A stretch of DNA of 55,525 nucleotides from Dehalococcoidia bacterium (GTDB lineage Bacteria; Chloroflexota; Dehalococcoidia; Lucifugimonadales; Lucifugimonadaceae), in NCBI GenBank assembly GCA_028285005.1, contig JANQQP010000008.1:1-55525 (forward strand), given 5' to 3'. Under the pieces are notes generated by a model. The model had not been told where the DNA came from. It saw only the letters and a list, made by a program, of their open reading frames with translations, and made no database searches. The translations under genes and the position numbers were made by a program. This document shows, in pieces, positions 31,503 through 41,037 of this stretch (within the stretch, counting starts at the first letter, position 1; the number at the start of each line of letters is the position of its first letter).

Positions 31503-33941
31503 TCATCGTTCCTCCTCAGCCTCCACCAGGTGGCTCAGCAGTTCTGTCCGCCACAGGTAGCGCTGCAGCACGACCCAGCCGGCAACTATTGCGGCGATCG
31601 CTGCGAAGTCGACGGCGTCCAACACCACCAGCTCGGCAAAGTCACGCAGCGCCGGAACGGCCAGCACCACCACGTATCCCAGCCCCATCACACCTGCCAG
31701 AATCGTGGGACGCCAGTCACCGCTCAGGACATCTCCGCCGACCCACCACTTCGTTGGCGGCTCCACGAACGGAATCAGAGCCAGACCACACAGGACAGCC
31801 GTGGTCGTCAGGGCAGTTCGGGCAATCTCCACATCGTCCGTCGTCTCCAGGTAGAAGAAATAGACGCCTAACACCAACAGCGAGATCGTCACGGCCGGTG
31901 CGTATACGAACCTGAGCGAAGCCCGCACCAGCGTCCCCGCAGGCGGTCCTGGCCTGGCCCACGCGGCTATAGCCACAATCGGAATTCCTACGGTGAGCAG
32001 CGCGATGACCGCGTTGTGTTTCGGCGTGACAGGGAACTCGAGTCCGATCATCTGCGTGAAGACGATCGCCAGCACGAAGTAGAACGACCTGACGAGCAGA
32101 AGCCGCACGACATCTTCCATGCCCTTGATGATCCGCTGCCCTTCCCTGAATGCAGCAGGAAGTGCCGAGTACGAATCTCCTAGCAGCACGATGTCCGCAA
32201 CGGCCCGCGTCGCCTGGCTGCCGCTCTGCATCGCCACGCCGATGTCCGCCTGCTTCAGCGCCAGGACATCGTTCACGCCATCACCGATCATCGCCACGTA
32301 TCCGCCGCCATGCTGAATCGCCTCGACCAGCTTCTCCTTCTGCCGGGGTGTGATCCGGCCAAACACGGTTACGTTCTCCGCCGCATCGGCCATTGCCGCC
32401 TCGTCATCAATGTCCAGGTCGAGTCCGGACATCAGGCGCATATCGCCATCGAGTCCGACCTGTCGGCATAGCGCCGCCACCGTCTCCGGGTGATCGCCTG
32501 AGATGATCTTGAGCCGGATCCCGAGCGCGCTGAAGTGGTCGATGAACTCTCGAGCGTCATCCCTCAACTGCTCTGACAGCGTCAGAACAGCGAGCGGTTC
32601 CAGGTCCGGCGGAAGCTGCGGTTCATTCGAATCTCCATGCGCCGGCAGCACAGTCTCAGACCGTCCGAGCAGCATCACTCGAGATCCTTGCTCCACCAGG
32701 CTCTCCACCTGCGACATAAGCACGCCGGGCACTCCTCCGGGCACGGTGACCGCCGGCATCAGCATCTCGGGCGCGCCGAGCACGTAGGTCTTTCCGCCCC
32801 AACTGAGCGCGCTCCACTTGCGCTCGGAGCTAAACGGCACATCGACCTCAACCCGTTGGCTTTCACCGGGACACGCTTCGGCAATCGCCTCCAGAGTTTT
32901 GTTCTGGTCAGGACTGCTCGCTACATAGTCGCCAAGCGCCTTTCGAGCGGCGGCCTCGTCGAAGCTGCCTGTCGCACCCTCAGGTTGCAACACGCTGTCC
33001 AACTGGATGCGGTTAGTCGTCAGTGTGCCGGTCTTGTCCATGCACAGCACATTCACATGGCTGATCGACTCGATCGCATTTATCTGCTGTATGAGCGCGT
33101 TCTTGCCGGACACTCGCACGACTCCCATGCCGTACGAAACGGTTGTCATGAAGAACAGTCCCTGCGGCAGCAGAGCGACTACTACAGCGGCAATTCGCAC
33201 GCCCTCGACCAACGGTGTGTCGTGGGCAATCAGCGAAAGCGAGATCATCAGGCCGAGCGGCACCACAACGACCAGCATCAGGCGTATGAGGTAATCCACC
33301 TCTCGCTGCATCGGTGTCCTCGTCACCGAGTCACGCTTCGCCTCGACCGTGAGTGAGTTGACGAAGCTGCTGGCGCCGACCCGCTTCGCCTCATACACCA
33401 GTGTGCCCTTCATGCAGAGACTGCCAGACAGCACCTCATCACCAACCGCCTTTATGACCGGCTCGGACTCGCCTGTCAGCAGCGACTCGTCTAGCTCGAC
33501 CAAATCACTAACGAGCATCTCGCCATCAACAACGACCTGATCGCCGACCCGAGCGATCAACACGTCGCCCTGCACGATCTCGGCAGGGTCTATCACTCGT
33601 TCAACGCCGTCACGCACTACGTTCGCCGTTGGCCTGACGAGCAGCGCGATGCTCGACAGCTTCCGCTTTGCCCGAATCTCCTGGAACAGCCCGACGATGA
33701 TGTTGAGCACCACGAGGCTCGCTGTGGCCAACGCGTCGTCGAGCCTGTCCATTGCCGCGAGCGCTATGACGATCCCGAAGAGGACGGTGTTGATGAAGGT
33801 GAAGACGTGGTGGTGCAGGATCTGCACATATGAGCGGCCGGCGTGCACACTGACCGCGTTGCCCAGGCCGTCTCGCTTGCGCCTGAGGGCCTCTGCGTCC
33901 GAGAGACCATTGAGATCTGTCATCGCAGCGAGTTGTTGCAT
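31503..33941 (-). CDS. Cation-transporting P-type ATPase, CtpE-like
   Basis: An 812-aa P-type ATPase. Motifs: TGES (156-159), phosphorylation site DKTGTLT with Asp302, and GDGVND in the hinge. The overall order and segments match mycobacterial CtpE, a calcium-uptake ATPase, as I recall it. In the membrane motif normally reading PEGL this protein reads LLPQGL (258-262), swapping the ion-coordinating glutamate for glutamine. That may change ion choice. The start at 33941 has no clear ribosome site; an ATG at 33923 is possible. The stop codon abuts a partial repeat. Confidence 0.85.
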   Translation of the reverse strand: MQQLAAMTDLNGLSDAEALRRKRDGLGNAVSVHAGRSYVQILHHHVFTFINTVLFGIVIALAAMDRLDDALATASLVVLNIIVGLFQEIRAKRKLSSIALLVRPTANVVRDGVERVIDPAEIVQGDVLIARVGDQVVVDGEMLVSDLVELDESLLTGESEPVIKAVGDEVLSGSLCMKGTLVYEAKRVGASSFVNSLTVEAKRDSVTRTPMQREVDYLIRLMLVVVVPLGLMISLSLIAHDTPLVEGVRIAAVVVALLPQGLFFMTTVSYGMGVVRVSGKNALIQQINAIESISHVNVLCMDKTGTLTTNRIQLDSVLQPEGATGSFDEAAARKALGDYVASSPDQNKTLEAIAEACPGESQRVEVDVPFSSERKWSALSWGGKTYVLGAPEMLMPAVTVPGGVPGVLMSQVESLVEQGSRVMLLGRSETVLPAHGDSNEPQLPPDLEPLAVLTLSEQLRDDAREFIDHFSALGIRLKIISGDHPETVAALCRQVGLDGDMRLMSGLDLDIDDEAAMADAAENVTVFGRITPRQKEKLVEAIQHGGGYVAMIGDGVNDVLALKQADIGVAMQSGSQATRAVADIVLLGDSYSALPAAFREGQRIIKGMEDVVRLLLVRSFYFVLAIVFTQMIGLEFPVTPKHNAVIALLTVGIPIVAIAAWARPGPPAGTLVRASLRFVYAPAVTISLLVLGVYFFYLETTDDVEIARTALTTTAVLCGLALIPFVEPPTKWWVGGDVLSGDWRPTILAGVMGLGYVVVLAVPALRDFAELVVLDAVDFAAIAAIVAGWVVLQRYLWRTELLSHLVEAEEER

Positions 33942-34019
33942 GAGTTCAGAGTCAGCCTGTAGTCAAGGACAGTTCAGTCACGAAAAATGGGGCTGGTTGC
34001 AGAGTTCGATGACTCGGCA

Positions 34020-34586
34020 CTACTGGAAATTCTGACGAAACTCTATCTGCACAGGGTTTGGCCAGTTCACGCAGATCAGTCCCGGCATCTCAAGGCTTTG
34101 CCAGAGCTCAACCGGGTCGACGCCCAGGCGTGCGGCAACGTAGCCGGATATCACTGTGCCGTGCGAGACCACGACCATGTCGCCAGGTTGAGAATACTCC
34201 GCCGCCTCTTTGAGCGCCGTGTCAAACCGTTCAACCGCAGCCGAAATCGTCTCTGCGCCATAGACAAGCTCGTCTGGCTGCCTCAACGCCTGGGAAACGT
34301 TGAGTTCAAACTCTTCCTGGGTCGTGAATTTTGTGCCCGTCCGGTCCTGCTCGTTGAAGCCAGGGTCCATGCTAAGCGTCAGGCCGGTGATGTCGGTTAT
34401 GAACTCGGCCGTCTGCATCGCCTTCGCCTCGGCGCTGGAATGCACTGAAGCAGGCTTCGTGGCCGCCACAGCCACCGCCATCGTCGCAGCGCGACTTTCT
34501 CCCTCTGCGCTCAGCGACCAGCTCCGAGGAGGCTTGCCCTCAACTATCTGTGGCAGCGAGTGCCTGACCAGGATCAGACGGCTCAT
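34020..34586 (-). CDS. Histidine phosphatase family protein
   Basis: A 188-aa member of the phosphoglycerate-mutase-like phosphatases. The catalytic motif reads LVRHS instead of the usual RHG. The second half has SSAEAKAMQTAEF and the second histidine in VVSHGTVISGYVA. The enzyme would remove phosphate from a small metabolite or protein. It lies close behind the P-type ATPase on the same strand but is transcribed toward it from its own start. Confidence 0.85.
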   Translation of the reverse strand: MSRLILVRHSLPQIVEGKPPRSWSLSAEGESRAATMAVAVAATKPASVHSSAEAKAMQTAEFITDITGLTLSMDPGFNEQDRTGTKFTTQEEFELNVSQALRQPDELVYGAETISAAVERFDTALKEAAEYSQPGDMVVVSHGTVISGYVAARLGVDPVELWQSLEMPGLICVNWPNPVQIEFRQNFQ

Positions 34587-34693
34587 GCCGACATTCTAGA
34601 ACAGGCGCCCAAGTGAGGGCGCCAGCCTCGAAGGAGCGAATCATCGACTACAGGTCGTCCAGGGGGTCGAGCAGACCACGAACCGCTGGAAAC

Positions 34694-35080
34694 CTAGCCG
34701 CTCGCCCGCTCTTCCATCAACGCAAGGTGGTTGCCGTCGGGGTCCTGGAAGAACGCCAGCCAGAGTTGGTTCTTACCGTCGTCGTGGACCATGTGAGGTG
34801 TCTCTCGGAACTCAACACCTCTGCCCTGCAGCTCCGTATACGTGTCATCGATCGAGCCGACACGGTAGTAGTGGACCGACTTCGATCTGAACTCGGGACT
34901 TTCTGGAACTCCTATGTAGAGCCTAACCTCGCCGCACTGGAAAAAGGCCATTGGCTGGCCCGGAACCTGAAACAGAAAAGGGATTCCGAGCGTATCCCGA
35001 TAGAAGCTGACGGCGCGGTCAATGTCGGTAACGCTGATGTGTATCTGGCCGATCGACCTGATCGGACCGTTCTCTGCCAT
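34694..35080 (-). CDS. VOC (glyoxalase/bleomycin resistance) family protein
   Basis: A 128-aa vicinal-oxygen-chelate protein with two beta-alpha-beta-beta-beta modules. The opening IGQIHISVTDIDRAVSFYRDTLGIPF is typical and the end has FFQDPDGNHLALMEE, whose glutamate is the usual metal ligand. AGGAG nine bases upstream supports the ATG at 35080 over the open frame to 35119. It is divergent from a MarR regulator with which it shares two palindromes, so it is probably that regulator's target. Confidence 0.9.
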   Translation of the reverse strand: MAENGPIRSIGQIHISVTDIDRAVSFYRDTLGIPFLFQVPGQPMAFFQCGEVRLYIGVPESPEFRSKSVHYYRVGSIDDTYTELQGRGVEFRETPHMVHDDGKNQLWLAFFQDPDGNHLALMEERASG

Positions 35081-35135
35081 AGCAACATCTCCTGAACCGG
35101 CAACCATTGCCACTTGCACAACGCCAGCCGTTTGC

Positions 35136-35148
35136 TTAACAGTGTTAA
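35136..35148. promoter_or_regulatory. MarR operator, distal copy
   Basis: TTAACA-g-TGTTAA, a 13-bp dyad with a single central base. An identical copy lies at 35171-35183, 35 bases away, so two dimers could bind on nearly the same side of the helix. Confidence 0.6.
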
Positions 35149-35170
35149 TCGTGTTGGGACGAGCATTTAC

Positions 35171-35183
35171 TTAACAGTGTTAA
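35171..35183. promoter_or_regulatory. MarR operator, proximal copy
   Basis: Second identical TTAACAGTGTTAA palindrome, ending seven bases before the marR-type ATG at 35191. Binding here would block both translation start and any nearby promoter, fitting autorepression. Confidence 0.65.
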
Positions 35184-35190
35184 CTTTCTT

Positions 35191-35679
35191 ATGTCAACTC
35201 CTCCAGTGCCGAAAGGCATGCAAGACGACCTTCTGAACAGCGTCGCAAACCAGCTCCATTCGATAGCCATCCATGTCCTGCGCCGTGCTCGTGCAACGGA
35301 TCGCGAGGCAGGACTCACGCCAGAACGGCTCTCACTACTCTCCATCCTTGCCTACTCAGGCCCGAAGTCGATCAGCGAGCTCGCAGCCATCGAGACCGTC
35401 TCGCTCCCGGCCATCACGCGTATCGTCAACTACCTTGAAGGGTTAGAACTCGTGGCTCGAGACCGCAAGTCAGACGACGGCCGAATCGTTCGGGTGACAG
35501 CGACGAAAAAGGGCCTGCAACTCATGGAGGAAGGTCGACGCCGCAGAGTGGAGCACGTGGCCAGCGAGCTATCTTCGCTCGGAAACCTCGAGCTGATGGT
35601 GGTGGCCGAAGCGACTCGACTTCTCGAACGAATGGACCAACGCTACGCCGAGCCGGAAGACCAGGCACAGGCGAACTAG
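35191..35679 (+). CDS. MarR family transcriptional regulator
   Basis: A 162-aa winged-helix regulator. It has helix H1 ([22 protein letters not shown]), recognition region [31 protein letters not shown] and the wing [17 protein letters not shown]. It likely represses itself and the divergent VOC gene through the two palindromes between them. No purine tract precedes the ATG at 35191, so the mRNA may be leaderless, or translation may start at an ATG at 35218 behind GAAAGG. The stop overlaps the convergent gene by four bases. Confidence 0.9.
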   Translation: MSTPPVPKGMQDDLLNSVANQLHSIAIHVLRRARATDREAGLTPERLSLLSILAYSGPKSISELAAIETVSLPAITRIVNYLEGLELVARDRKSDDGRIVRVTATKKGLQLMEEGRRRRVEHVASELSSLGNLELMVVAEATRLLERMDQRYAEPEDQAQAN

Positions 35680-37751
35680 CCTGCCTGCTCCAGTTGCGCA
35701 GTCAGCGCCTCAGGTTCCGTCACTGGCAGCTGGCATGTGTAGTTCTCGCAGACAAACGCGGTTGCCTTGCCGTCGATCTGCGGCCGGTCTTCGAGCAGCG
35801 GTGAGTCGATCGCTCGGCCGTCGTGGTCAGATGCCGCTATCACTCTGTTGGGGTTGAAGCCTGAACGTGCGATCTCGATCAGCTCTAGCGTTGCGCCATC
35901 ACCGAGGTTGCCGACCACCACAATTTCTTGCGCAGTAGCGTTGTAGATGTCGACAGCGTTGATCCAGTGCGCTGTTCCCTGCGGCGCGCTCACCATCATG
36001 TCTCGCGCCGCTCGCAGCGACGCAGTTGCGGTCCGGTGGTACGCAGGCTCGCCGGTGAATATCGCCAGCCGCAGCAGTGCAACTGCCGCGGTCGAGCCTC
36101 CAGATGGGATTGCGTTATCGAAGATGTCTCTCGGCCGCACCAGCAGTTCTTCGTGGTCGTTTCCGGTGTCGTAGAACACCGCGTCGTCGTACGACCAGAA
36201 CAGCTCAACCATCTCATCCGCTATCTGCTTTGCCGATTCGAACCAGCGCGGCTCGAACGTCGCCTGGTACAGCGCCAGTAGGCCGTCGACAAGCATCGAG
36301 TAATCTTCCAGGTAACCGTTCAGATGCGCCTTCGACTCTGCTTCGTCGCCGAGGTCTTTCCACGTCCTCAGCAGTCGATCGCCGGCATGCATCGTCTTCA
36401 ACAGAAATTCAGCGTTCTTGCTCGCTGCGTCGATCCAGTCCTGCCGGCCGAACGCCGCGCCGCACTCCGCAAACGCCTTCATCATCAGCGCATTCCACGA
36501 AGTCAGCACCTTGTCGTCCAGCCCCGGCCAGACACGCTTCGACCGCGCCTCGTACAGCTTCGTCCGCGCATCCGCGATCTGCGACTCCAGCTCCTCCTCT
36601 GAGATGCCAAGCTCAACAGCAACCACGTCCGCATCTCTCGGCACATTCAGGATGTTCTTGCCCTCGAAATTGCCTTCACGAGTCGCCCCCCAGAAGGCGT
36701 TCGCGACCCGACCAAGCTCCGGCCCCAACACCTGCTCGATCTCCTGCGGCAGCCAAACGTAGAACTTCCCTTCCTCGCCCTCGGAATCAGCATCCTGCGC
36801 CGAGAAGAATCCGCCCAGCGGGTGAGTCATTTCGCGCAGCACATAAGTCAGAGTTTCGTCGACAACTCGCTCGAACAGCGGTTCGCCGGTCGCTTGCCAT
36901 GCGTGCAGATACAGCGACACAAGCTGCGCGTTGTCATACAGCATCTTCTCGAAGTGCGGCACGAGCCAGAAGGTGTCGACCGAGTAGCGCGCGAAGCCAC
37001 CTCCGACCTGGTCGTAGATGCCGCCGCGCGCCATCTTCGTCAGCGTGGTTGTGACTACGTTCAGCGACTGCTCATCGCCTGTCCGCTTCCAGTGCCTTAG
37101 CAGTAGCTCGTAGTCCATCGGCTGCGGAAACTTCGGCTGCATTCCCATTCCGCCGTTCTGCGGGTCGAACTCCCGCTGAAACGCCAGCGCAGCGTTGTCT
37201 ACGAGGTCGTTAGTCAGCGGCTCTTGGCTCTGGCGGACGGCAGCGAGTGATTGAATGCGGGAGACCACGTTCGACGACGTGCTCAACAGCTGGTCTCTTC
37301 GCTCCGGATCGTGATACGCCTCGGAGACAGCCTGCAAAATGTTCGGGAACGATGGCAGCCCGCCGCGGTCCTCGTTCGGAAAATAGGTTCCGCCAAAGAA
37401 CGGCCTGCCGTCGGGCGTCATGAACACCGTCATCGGCCAGCCGCCGTGGCCGGTCATCGCCTGGACCGCCGACATGTAGATCGAGTCGACGTCCGGACGC
37501 TCCTCACGGTCCACCTTGATGTTGACGAACAGACGGTTCATCAGCGCTGCGATCTCGTCGTTCTCGAACGACTCGCGCTCCATCACGTGGCACCAGTGAC
37601 ACGCCGAGTAGCCGACGCTCAGCATGACCGGCCGGTTGGTCTCCCGAGCGAGCGCAAACGCCTCGTCACCCCACGGAAACCAGTCCACGGGATTGTCCTT
37701 GTGCTGAAGCAGATAGGGACTGGTTTCAGATGCGAGACGGTTGGGAGCCAT
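35676..37751 (-). CDS. YyaL/DUF255 thioredoxin-domain protein
   Basis: A 691-aa protein of the YyaL/SSP411 (spermatogenesis-associated protein 20-like) family. It opens with a thioredoxin-like domain reading [21 protein letters not shown] and the redox motif CHWC (51-54). The rest is an (alpha/alpha)6 barrel-like region resembling glycosidase and N-acylglucosamine epimerase folds. The role is not settled; a redox-linked quality-control or nucleoside-sugar enzyme has been considered. It converges on the MarR gene and its start faces a repeat block. Confidence 0.92.
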   Translation of the reverse strand: MAPNRLASETSPYLLQHKDNPVDWFPWGDEAFALARETNRPVMLSVGYSACHWCHVMERESFENDEIAALMNRLFVNIKVDREERPDVDSIYMSAVQAMTGHGGWPMTVFMTPDGRPFFGGTYFPNEDRGGLPSFPNILQAVSEAYHDPERRDQLLSTSSNVVSRIQSLAAVRQSQEPLTNDLVDNAALAFQREFDPQNGGMGMQPKFPQPMDYELLLRHWKRTGDEQSLNVVTTTLTKMARGGIYDQVGGGFARYSVDTFWLVPHFEKMLYDNAQLVSLYLHAWQATGEPLFERVVDETLTYVLREMTHPLGGFFSAQDADSEGEEGKFYVWLPQEIEQVLGPELGRVANAFWGATREGNFEGKNILNVPRDADVVAVELGISEEELESQIADARTKLYEARSKRVWPGLDDKVLTSWNALMMKAFAECGAAFGRQDWIDAASKNAEFLLKTMHAGDRLLRTWKDLGDEAESKAHLNGYLEDYSMLVDGLLALYQATFEPRWFESAKQIADEMVELFWSYDDAVFYDTGNDHEELLVRPRDIFDNAIPSGGSTAAVALLRLAIFTGEPAYHRTATASLRAARDMMVSAPQGTAHWINAVDIYNATAQEIVVVGNLGDGATLELIEIARSGFNPNRVIAASDHDGRAIDSPLLEDRPQIDGKATAFVCENYTCQLPVTEPEALTAQLEQAG

Positions 37752-37849
37752 ATGCTGAGTAAGTCGTGTCCATGAACGACAAGCTGCGAAGATCGCGTTT
37801 GCGCCACTAACAGTGTGTCACGAGCAAAGAGTCAGAGGGACGCGCTTTT

Positions 37850-38032
37850 CTCCCTCCCTGTCAGGGAGAGAGTCAGAGGGTGGGTTGATGTCTGGGCTTT
37901 GCCCAGACCGGGCGCGGCAAGCAGCGCCCCTACCGGATCTACGGCTGCCTGTGAGAAGGACGACCCTCACCCTAGCCCTCTCCCAAGCTGGGAGAGGGGA
38001 TTGAGCCACCCTTCGACAAGCTCAGATCGACC
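37850..38032 (+). repeat. Composite intergenic repeat block
   Basis: Full-length composite: CTCCCTCCCTGTCAGGGAG hairpin, GTCAGAGGGTGGGTTGAT, then the perfect hairpin GTCTGGGC-ttt-GCCCAGAC (37890-37908), a GGGCGC/GCGCCC stem, a CTCTCCCAAGCTGGGAGAG palindrome and CCTTCGACAAGCTCAG. It occupies the gap between the YyaL and DUF4389 genes. Copy 1 at the window start matches most of it in the same orientation. Confidence 0.85.
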
Positions 38033-38037
38033 CCCAG

Positions 38038-38736
38038 CTACTCCAGCGAGAAGGGCGGGTACACGTCTGTGTTCAGCAGGATCGCGTAGGCCTCGACACG
38101 GTAGCTCCAGCGGTTCACGCCGACAATGAAGTCGAAAGCCCCACGAGGGTAACGGCCCGTGAAGAGGATGTTGAACCAGACGTAGATCAGCACGAAGATC
38201 ACTGCGATCCACAGGAAGATCAGCACGATGATGTGCGGAATCGCCAGCAGCCACTTCACCAGCGGCAGCCATCGGTTCAGGTCTTGCTCAACATTCGGGT
38301 AGTCGGCATCGAGATGCACCGACTGCTCCTCATCGGTGGCCGGGTAGACGTCCGTGGTCAGGCTGAAATACATGCCGATGCGGGCCTGGAACCTGAGCAG
38401 TTCCACATTGAAGTCCCACCACCAGCGCGGGTATTTCTGCCTGAACACGATCATCAGGACCGGTGCGATGAAGATGAGTCCCGCGCCTGACGCTACGGCG
38501 CTAAATGCCCCCGCTCCGCCAGAGGGCCACGACGAGCTGTAGCCGCCGACTCCCGCAGCAACGATGGCGATCGGTATCACCCAGAAGATACGCAGCGCAC
38601 TCGAAAGCCTGTCCAACTCCCTGTCCGGGTAATCGACATCGAAACGCAGAGCGTATGAAGGAGTGCTCGGCGGCGAACCGGAGGTCGCGCCCCCTCCACC
38701 ATCTCCAGCGTCGCCGGAGCTTGATTCGGTAGTCAC
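38038..38736 (-). CDS. DUF4389 membrane protein
   Basis: A 232-aa integral membrane protein with two copies of the DUF4389 unit, each with a strand-like start (VDYPDRELDRLSS, then DADYPNVEQDLNR), hydrophobic helices and an aromatic pattern (YPRWWWDFNVE, YPRGAFDFIVG) before DVYP. The N-terminal 35 residues are Ser/Gly-rich and polar. The start is a GTG at 38736 with GGGGAAA upstream. Function unknown. The next gene upstream on this strand is Ldh. Confidence 0.85.
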   Translation of the reverse strand: MTTESSSGDAGDGGGGATSGSPPSTPSYALRFDVDYPDRELDRLSSALRIFWVIPIAIVAAGVGGYSSSWPSGGAGAFSAVASGAGLIFIAPVLMIVFRQKYPRWWWDFNVELLRFQARIGMYFSLTTDVYPATDEEQSVHLDADYPNVEQDLNRWLPLVKWLLAIPHIIVLIFLWIAVIFVLIYVWFNILFTGRYPRGAFDFIVGVNRWSYRVEAYAILLNTDVYPPFSLE

Positions 38737-38818
38737 TTAAATTTCCCCTGTCCGCGGCCCATGCGCCAACAGTCTGCCGCAGCGCGAAAACGCTGGTCGC
38801 CGGACCGTGCAAAGGCCG

Positions 38819-39895
38819 CTACTCGCCGCTGATCTTATCCAAACCGTGCTGAGCCAGCGATTCGTTCAGCCATTCGACGACTTCATGATGAAGAGGAATG
38901 CCCTCCCGCCTGTTCGCCGCCTCCTCGTGCTCCAGCAGACCGGCGTAGACGACGCGGTCGGCACCTGGCATCGGCTTCGTATCGACGAGGTACTGCAGGA
39001 ACTGGTCCATTCGAGACTTGAACATGTCGACGTCTGCGAACGCGGACACATCCGTCACCCTCACCATGTGGTCCATGCGTAGACCGTCGTCGCCTTCGAA
39101 CTGGCCGTTGTAGAGCACACCCGTGAGGATCTGAGCAAGCGCTCCCATGCCATAGCCCTTCTGCGACCCGCGCTCTCGCGTGGAGCCCAGTGGCAGGAGC
39201 CAGGTGAACTCCGGCGGATCCCTCGTCTCCTCGATCGGAACGCCCTGCTCGTCCGCGGCCCAGCCGGGCAGGACCTCGCTCTTGTGCCTACGCAGCAGAT
39301 CGATCTTGTTGGCGGCCACAACGGTTGATGAGACATCGAGAACGAATGGCGGCATATCGCCTGCGGGCACGGCCCATGAGTGTGGGTTCGTTCCAAGTCG
39401 AGGCTCGCCTGCGTAGGTCGGCACCATGATCTTTCCGCCAGCGGTGACGGCGTAGCCGATCATGTCCTGCTCGACCGCCTGCATGGGGTAGTAGGACAGC
39501 ATGCCGGAATGACGGCCGTTACCAGCCAGGACAGTCGCTTCGCCGGTTTTCCTGGCCTTATCAATCGCCAGCTCCATGACCTGAGGAAGCACAACGATTC
39601 CGAGGCCGTTATCACAGTCGACGACAGCCGTAGACGCCGATTCACGTTCGATTCGCCAGTTCGGCTTAGGGTTGACGAAGCCGTCATTTTTCATCTGCAG
39701 ATAGCGTCTGACCATGTTTGAAACGCCATGCGTGTCGACGCCTCGGATGTCGGCCGACATCAGCACGTCGACGCCGATCTCGGAGTCGCGTTCAGGAAAT
39801 CCATTTGCGACTAGTAACGCCGTTACGGCTTCCCGGAGATCCTCGGGCTTAACCGTGATCTGCTCTGATTCGCGGACCGCAAAGTGCTCTAGCAT
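38819..39895 (-). CDS. Ldh family oxidoreductase (type-2 malate/L-lactate dehydrogenase)
   Basis: A 358-aa NAD(P)-dependent 2-hydroxyacid dehydrogenase of the MDH2 family. Typical segments are DVLMSADIRGVDTHGVSNMVRRY, LAGNGRHSGMLSYYPM and RLGTNPHSWAVPAG. It is related to, but clearly diverged from, the family member at 20129-21208. It is the third gene of a same-strand group with a phytanoyl-CoA-dioxygenase-like enzyme and an NHL propeller, which suggests oxidation of an alpha-hydroxylated organic acid. Confidence 0.9.
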   Translation of the reverse strand: MLEHFAVRESEQITVKPEDLREAVTALLVANGFPERDSEIGVDVLMSADIRGVDTHGVSNMVRRYLQMKNDGFVNPKPNWRIERESASTAVVDCDNGLGIVVLPQVMELAIDKARKTGEATVLAGNGRHSGMLSYYPMQAVEQDMIGYAVTAGGKIMVPTYAGEPRLGTNPHSWAVPAGDMPPFVLDVSSTVVAANKIDLLRRHKSEVLPGWAADEQGVPIEETRDPPEFTWLLPLGSTRERGSQKGYGMGALAQILTGVLYNGQFEGDDGLRMDHMVRVTDVSAFADVDMFKSRMDQFLQYLVDTKPMPGADRVVYAGLLEHEEAANRREGIPLHHEVVEWLNESLAQHGLDKISGE

Positions 39896-39998
39896 TCTTG
39901 ACCTCGAATCGAATGTAGACGGTGCTGAAATCCGCGGGGGATGAACGGCATGAGAGTGCCATGAACGAGGCCTACGGCGATGGCCAGGCCCGGCGGCG

Positions 39999-41000
39999 CT
40001 AGACCTTTGCCAGCTTGATGTAGCGGCCGCCGATCAGCCATTCGGACACGTAGATGTTGTCCGCGTCCGCAGCCAGGCCATGCGGGCTGTTGAAAACTCC
40101 GGTGCGTAGCCGGTCTGTGCGGGTCGGCACGTCGTTGGCGTCCAGCATGTTCGGCCAGCCCGGCTCAGATGCGACCTCGTGATTGTCGCCAAGGTGTGTT
40201 ACGAGACGGTCATCTGCGTCGACGATTGTCAGCCGGGCGTTTAGCTCTGCGATGACAAGGAAGTCACCATAAGGCGCAAACGCGCTTGGCGTGATCATGA
40301 ACTCCTTGCCGAAGCTGCGCTTGAATTCTCCTTCGAGTGAGTAGACCTGCACCTGCCCGTTCGCTCTGTCGGCAACGTAGAGCTCAGGCTCGTTCTTACG
40401 AGTGTCTATCCAGATGGCATGAGGCGTGTTGAACGCGCCGGCGTCACCCTCGTTGCCGTTGATACTCGAGACGTAATCGCCGGCGGCCGTAAAGCGATGA
40501 ATGTGGTTCTGCCCGTAGCCATCCGTCACCCAAACATCGTCATTGCCGCCATCCGTCTTCTGCCACACCGCAACCTGAGTCGGAGAGAAAGTGCCGGGGT
40601 TGTAGATCGGCAGCTCAGGCGCAACCAGCTCCATCTCGATCTCGCCAGTCAGCGACATCTTGACCGTATGCCCGGCCTTCGGCCCCCAGATGTAGTCGTA
40701 GTCCTTGTCGGGCTGCCTCTTGCGACCGTTGTCTGCGAACCACAGGCACTCGTTCGTGCCATCGCTGCAGATCGTGACACCGTGAGCCTCAGACAGTGGA
40801 ACGTCCATCTGCCGGACCAGTTTGCCGCCGGTGGTCAGCTCAAGAACCGTAGATCGCGCCGGATGAAACGTGAGCAGGTTGCCGTTCCCACCCATTGCGA
40901 TGCCGTGATGGGCCCAGCCTCGAGCGGCCTCTTCCGGATGCGGTATCTCGGCGAAATCCTCGATCCATTCAAACGTGAACTCACCACTGCCGATCTGCAT
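39999..41000 (-). CDS. NHL-repeat beta-propeller protein
   Basis: A 333-aa propeller with NHL-type repeats, for example GAFNTPHAIWIDTRKNEPELYVADRANGQVQVY and VFNSPHGLAADADNIYVSEW. No signal peptide is visible, so it is probably cytoplasmic. I start at the ATG at 41000 because GAGGG lies eight bases upstream; an ATG at 41006 would have it only two bases away. It sits 37 bases after the phytanoyl-CoA-dioxygenase-like gene, so it is likely cotranscribed. It may bind or hydrolyse a pathway intermediate. Confidence 0.82.
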   Translation of the reverse strand: MQIGSGEFTFEWIEDFAEIPHPEEAARGWAHHGIAMGGNGNLLTFHPARSTVLELTTGGKLVRQMDVPLSEAHGVTICSDGTNECLWFADNGRKRQPDKDYDYIWGPKAGHTVKMSLTGEIEMELVAPELPIYNPGTFSPTQVAVWQKTDGGNDDVWVTDGYGQNHIHRFTAAGDYVSSINGNEGDAGAFNTPHAIWIDTRKNEPELYVADRANGQVQVYSLEGEFKRSFGKEFMITPSAFAPYGDFLVIAELNARLTIVDADDRLVTHLGDNHEVASEPGWPNMLDANDVPTRTDRLRTGVFNSPHGLAADADNIYVSEWLIGGRYIKLAKV

Positions 41001-41037
41001 GTACATGTCCCTCGAATCGTCTATGTGACTGTTCGCT

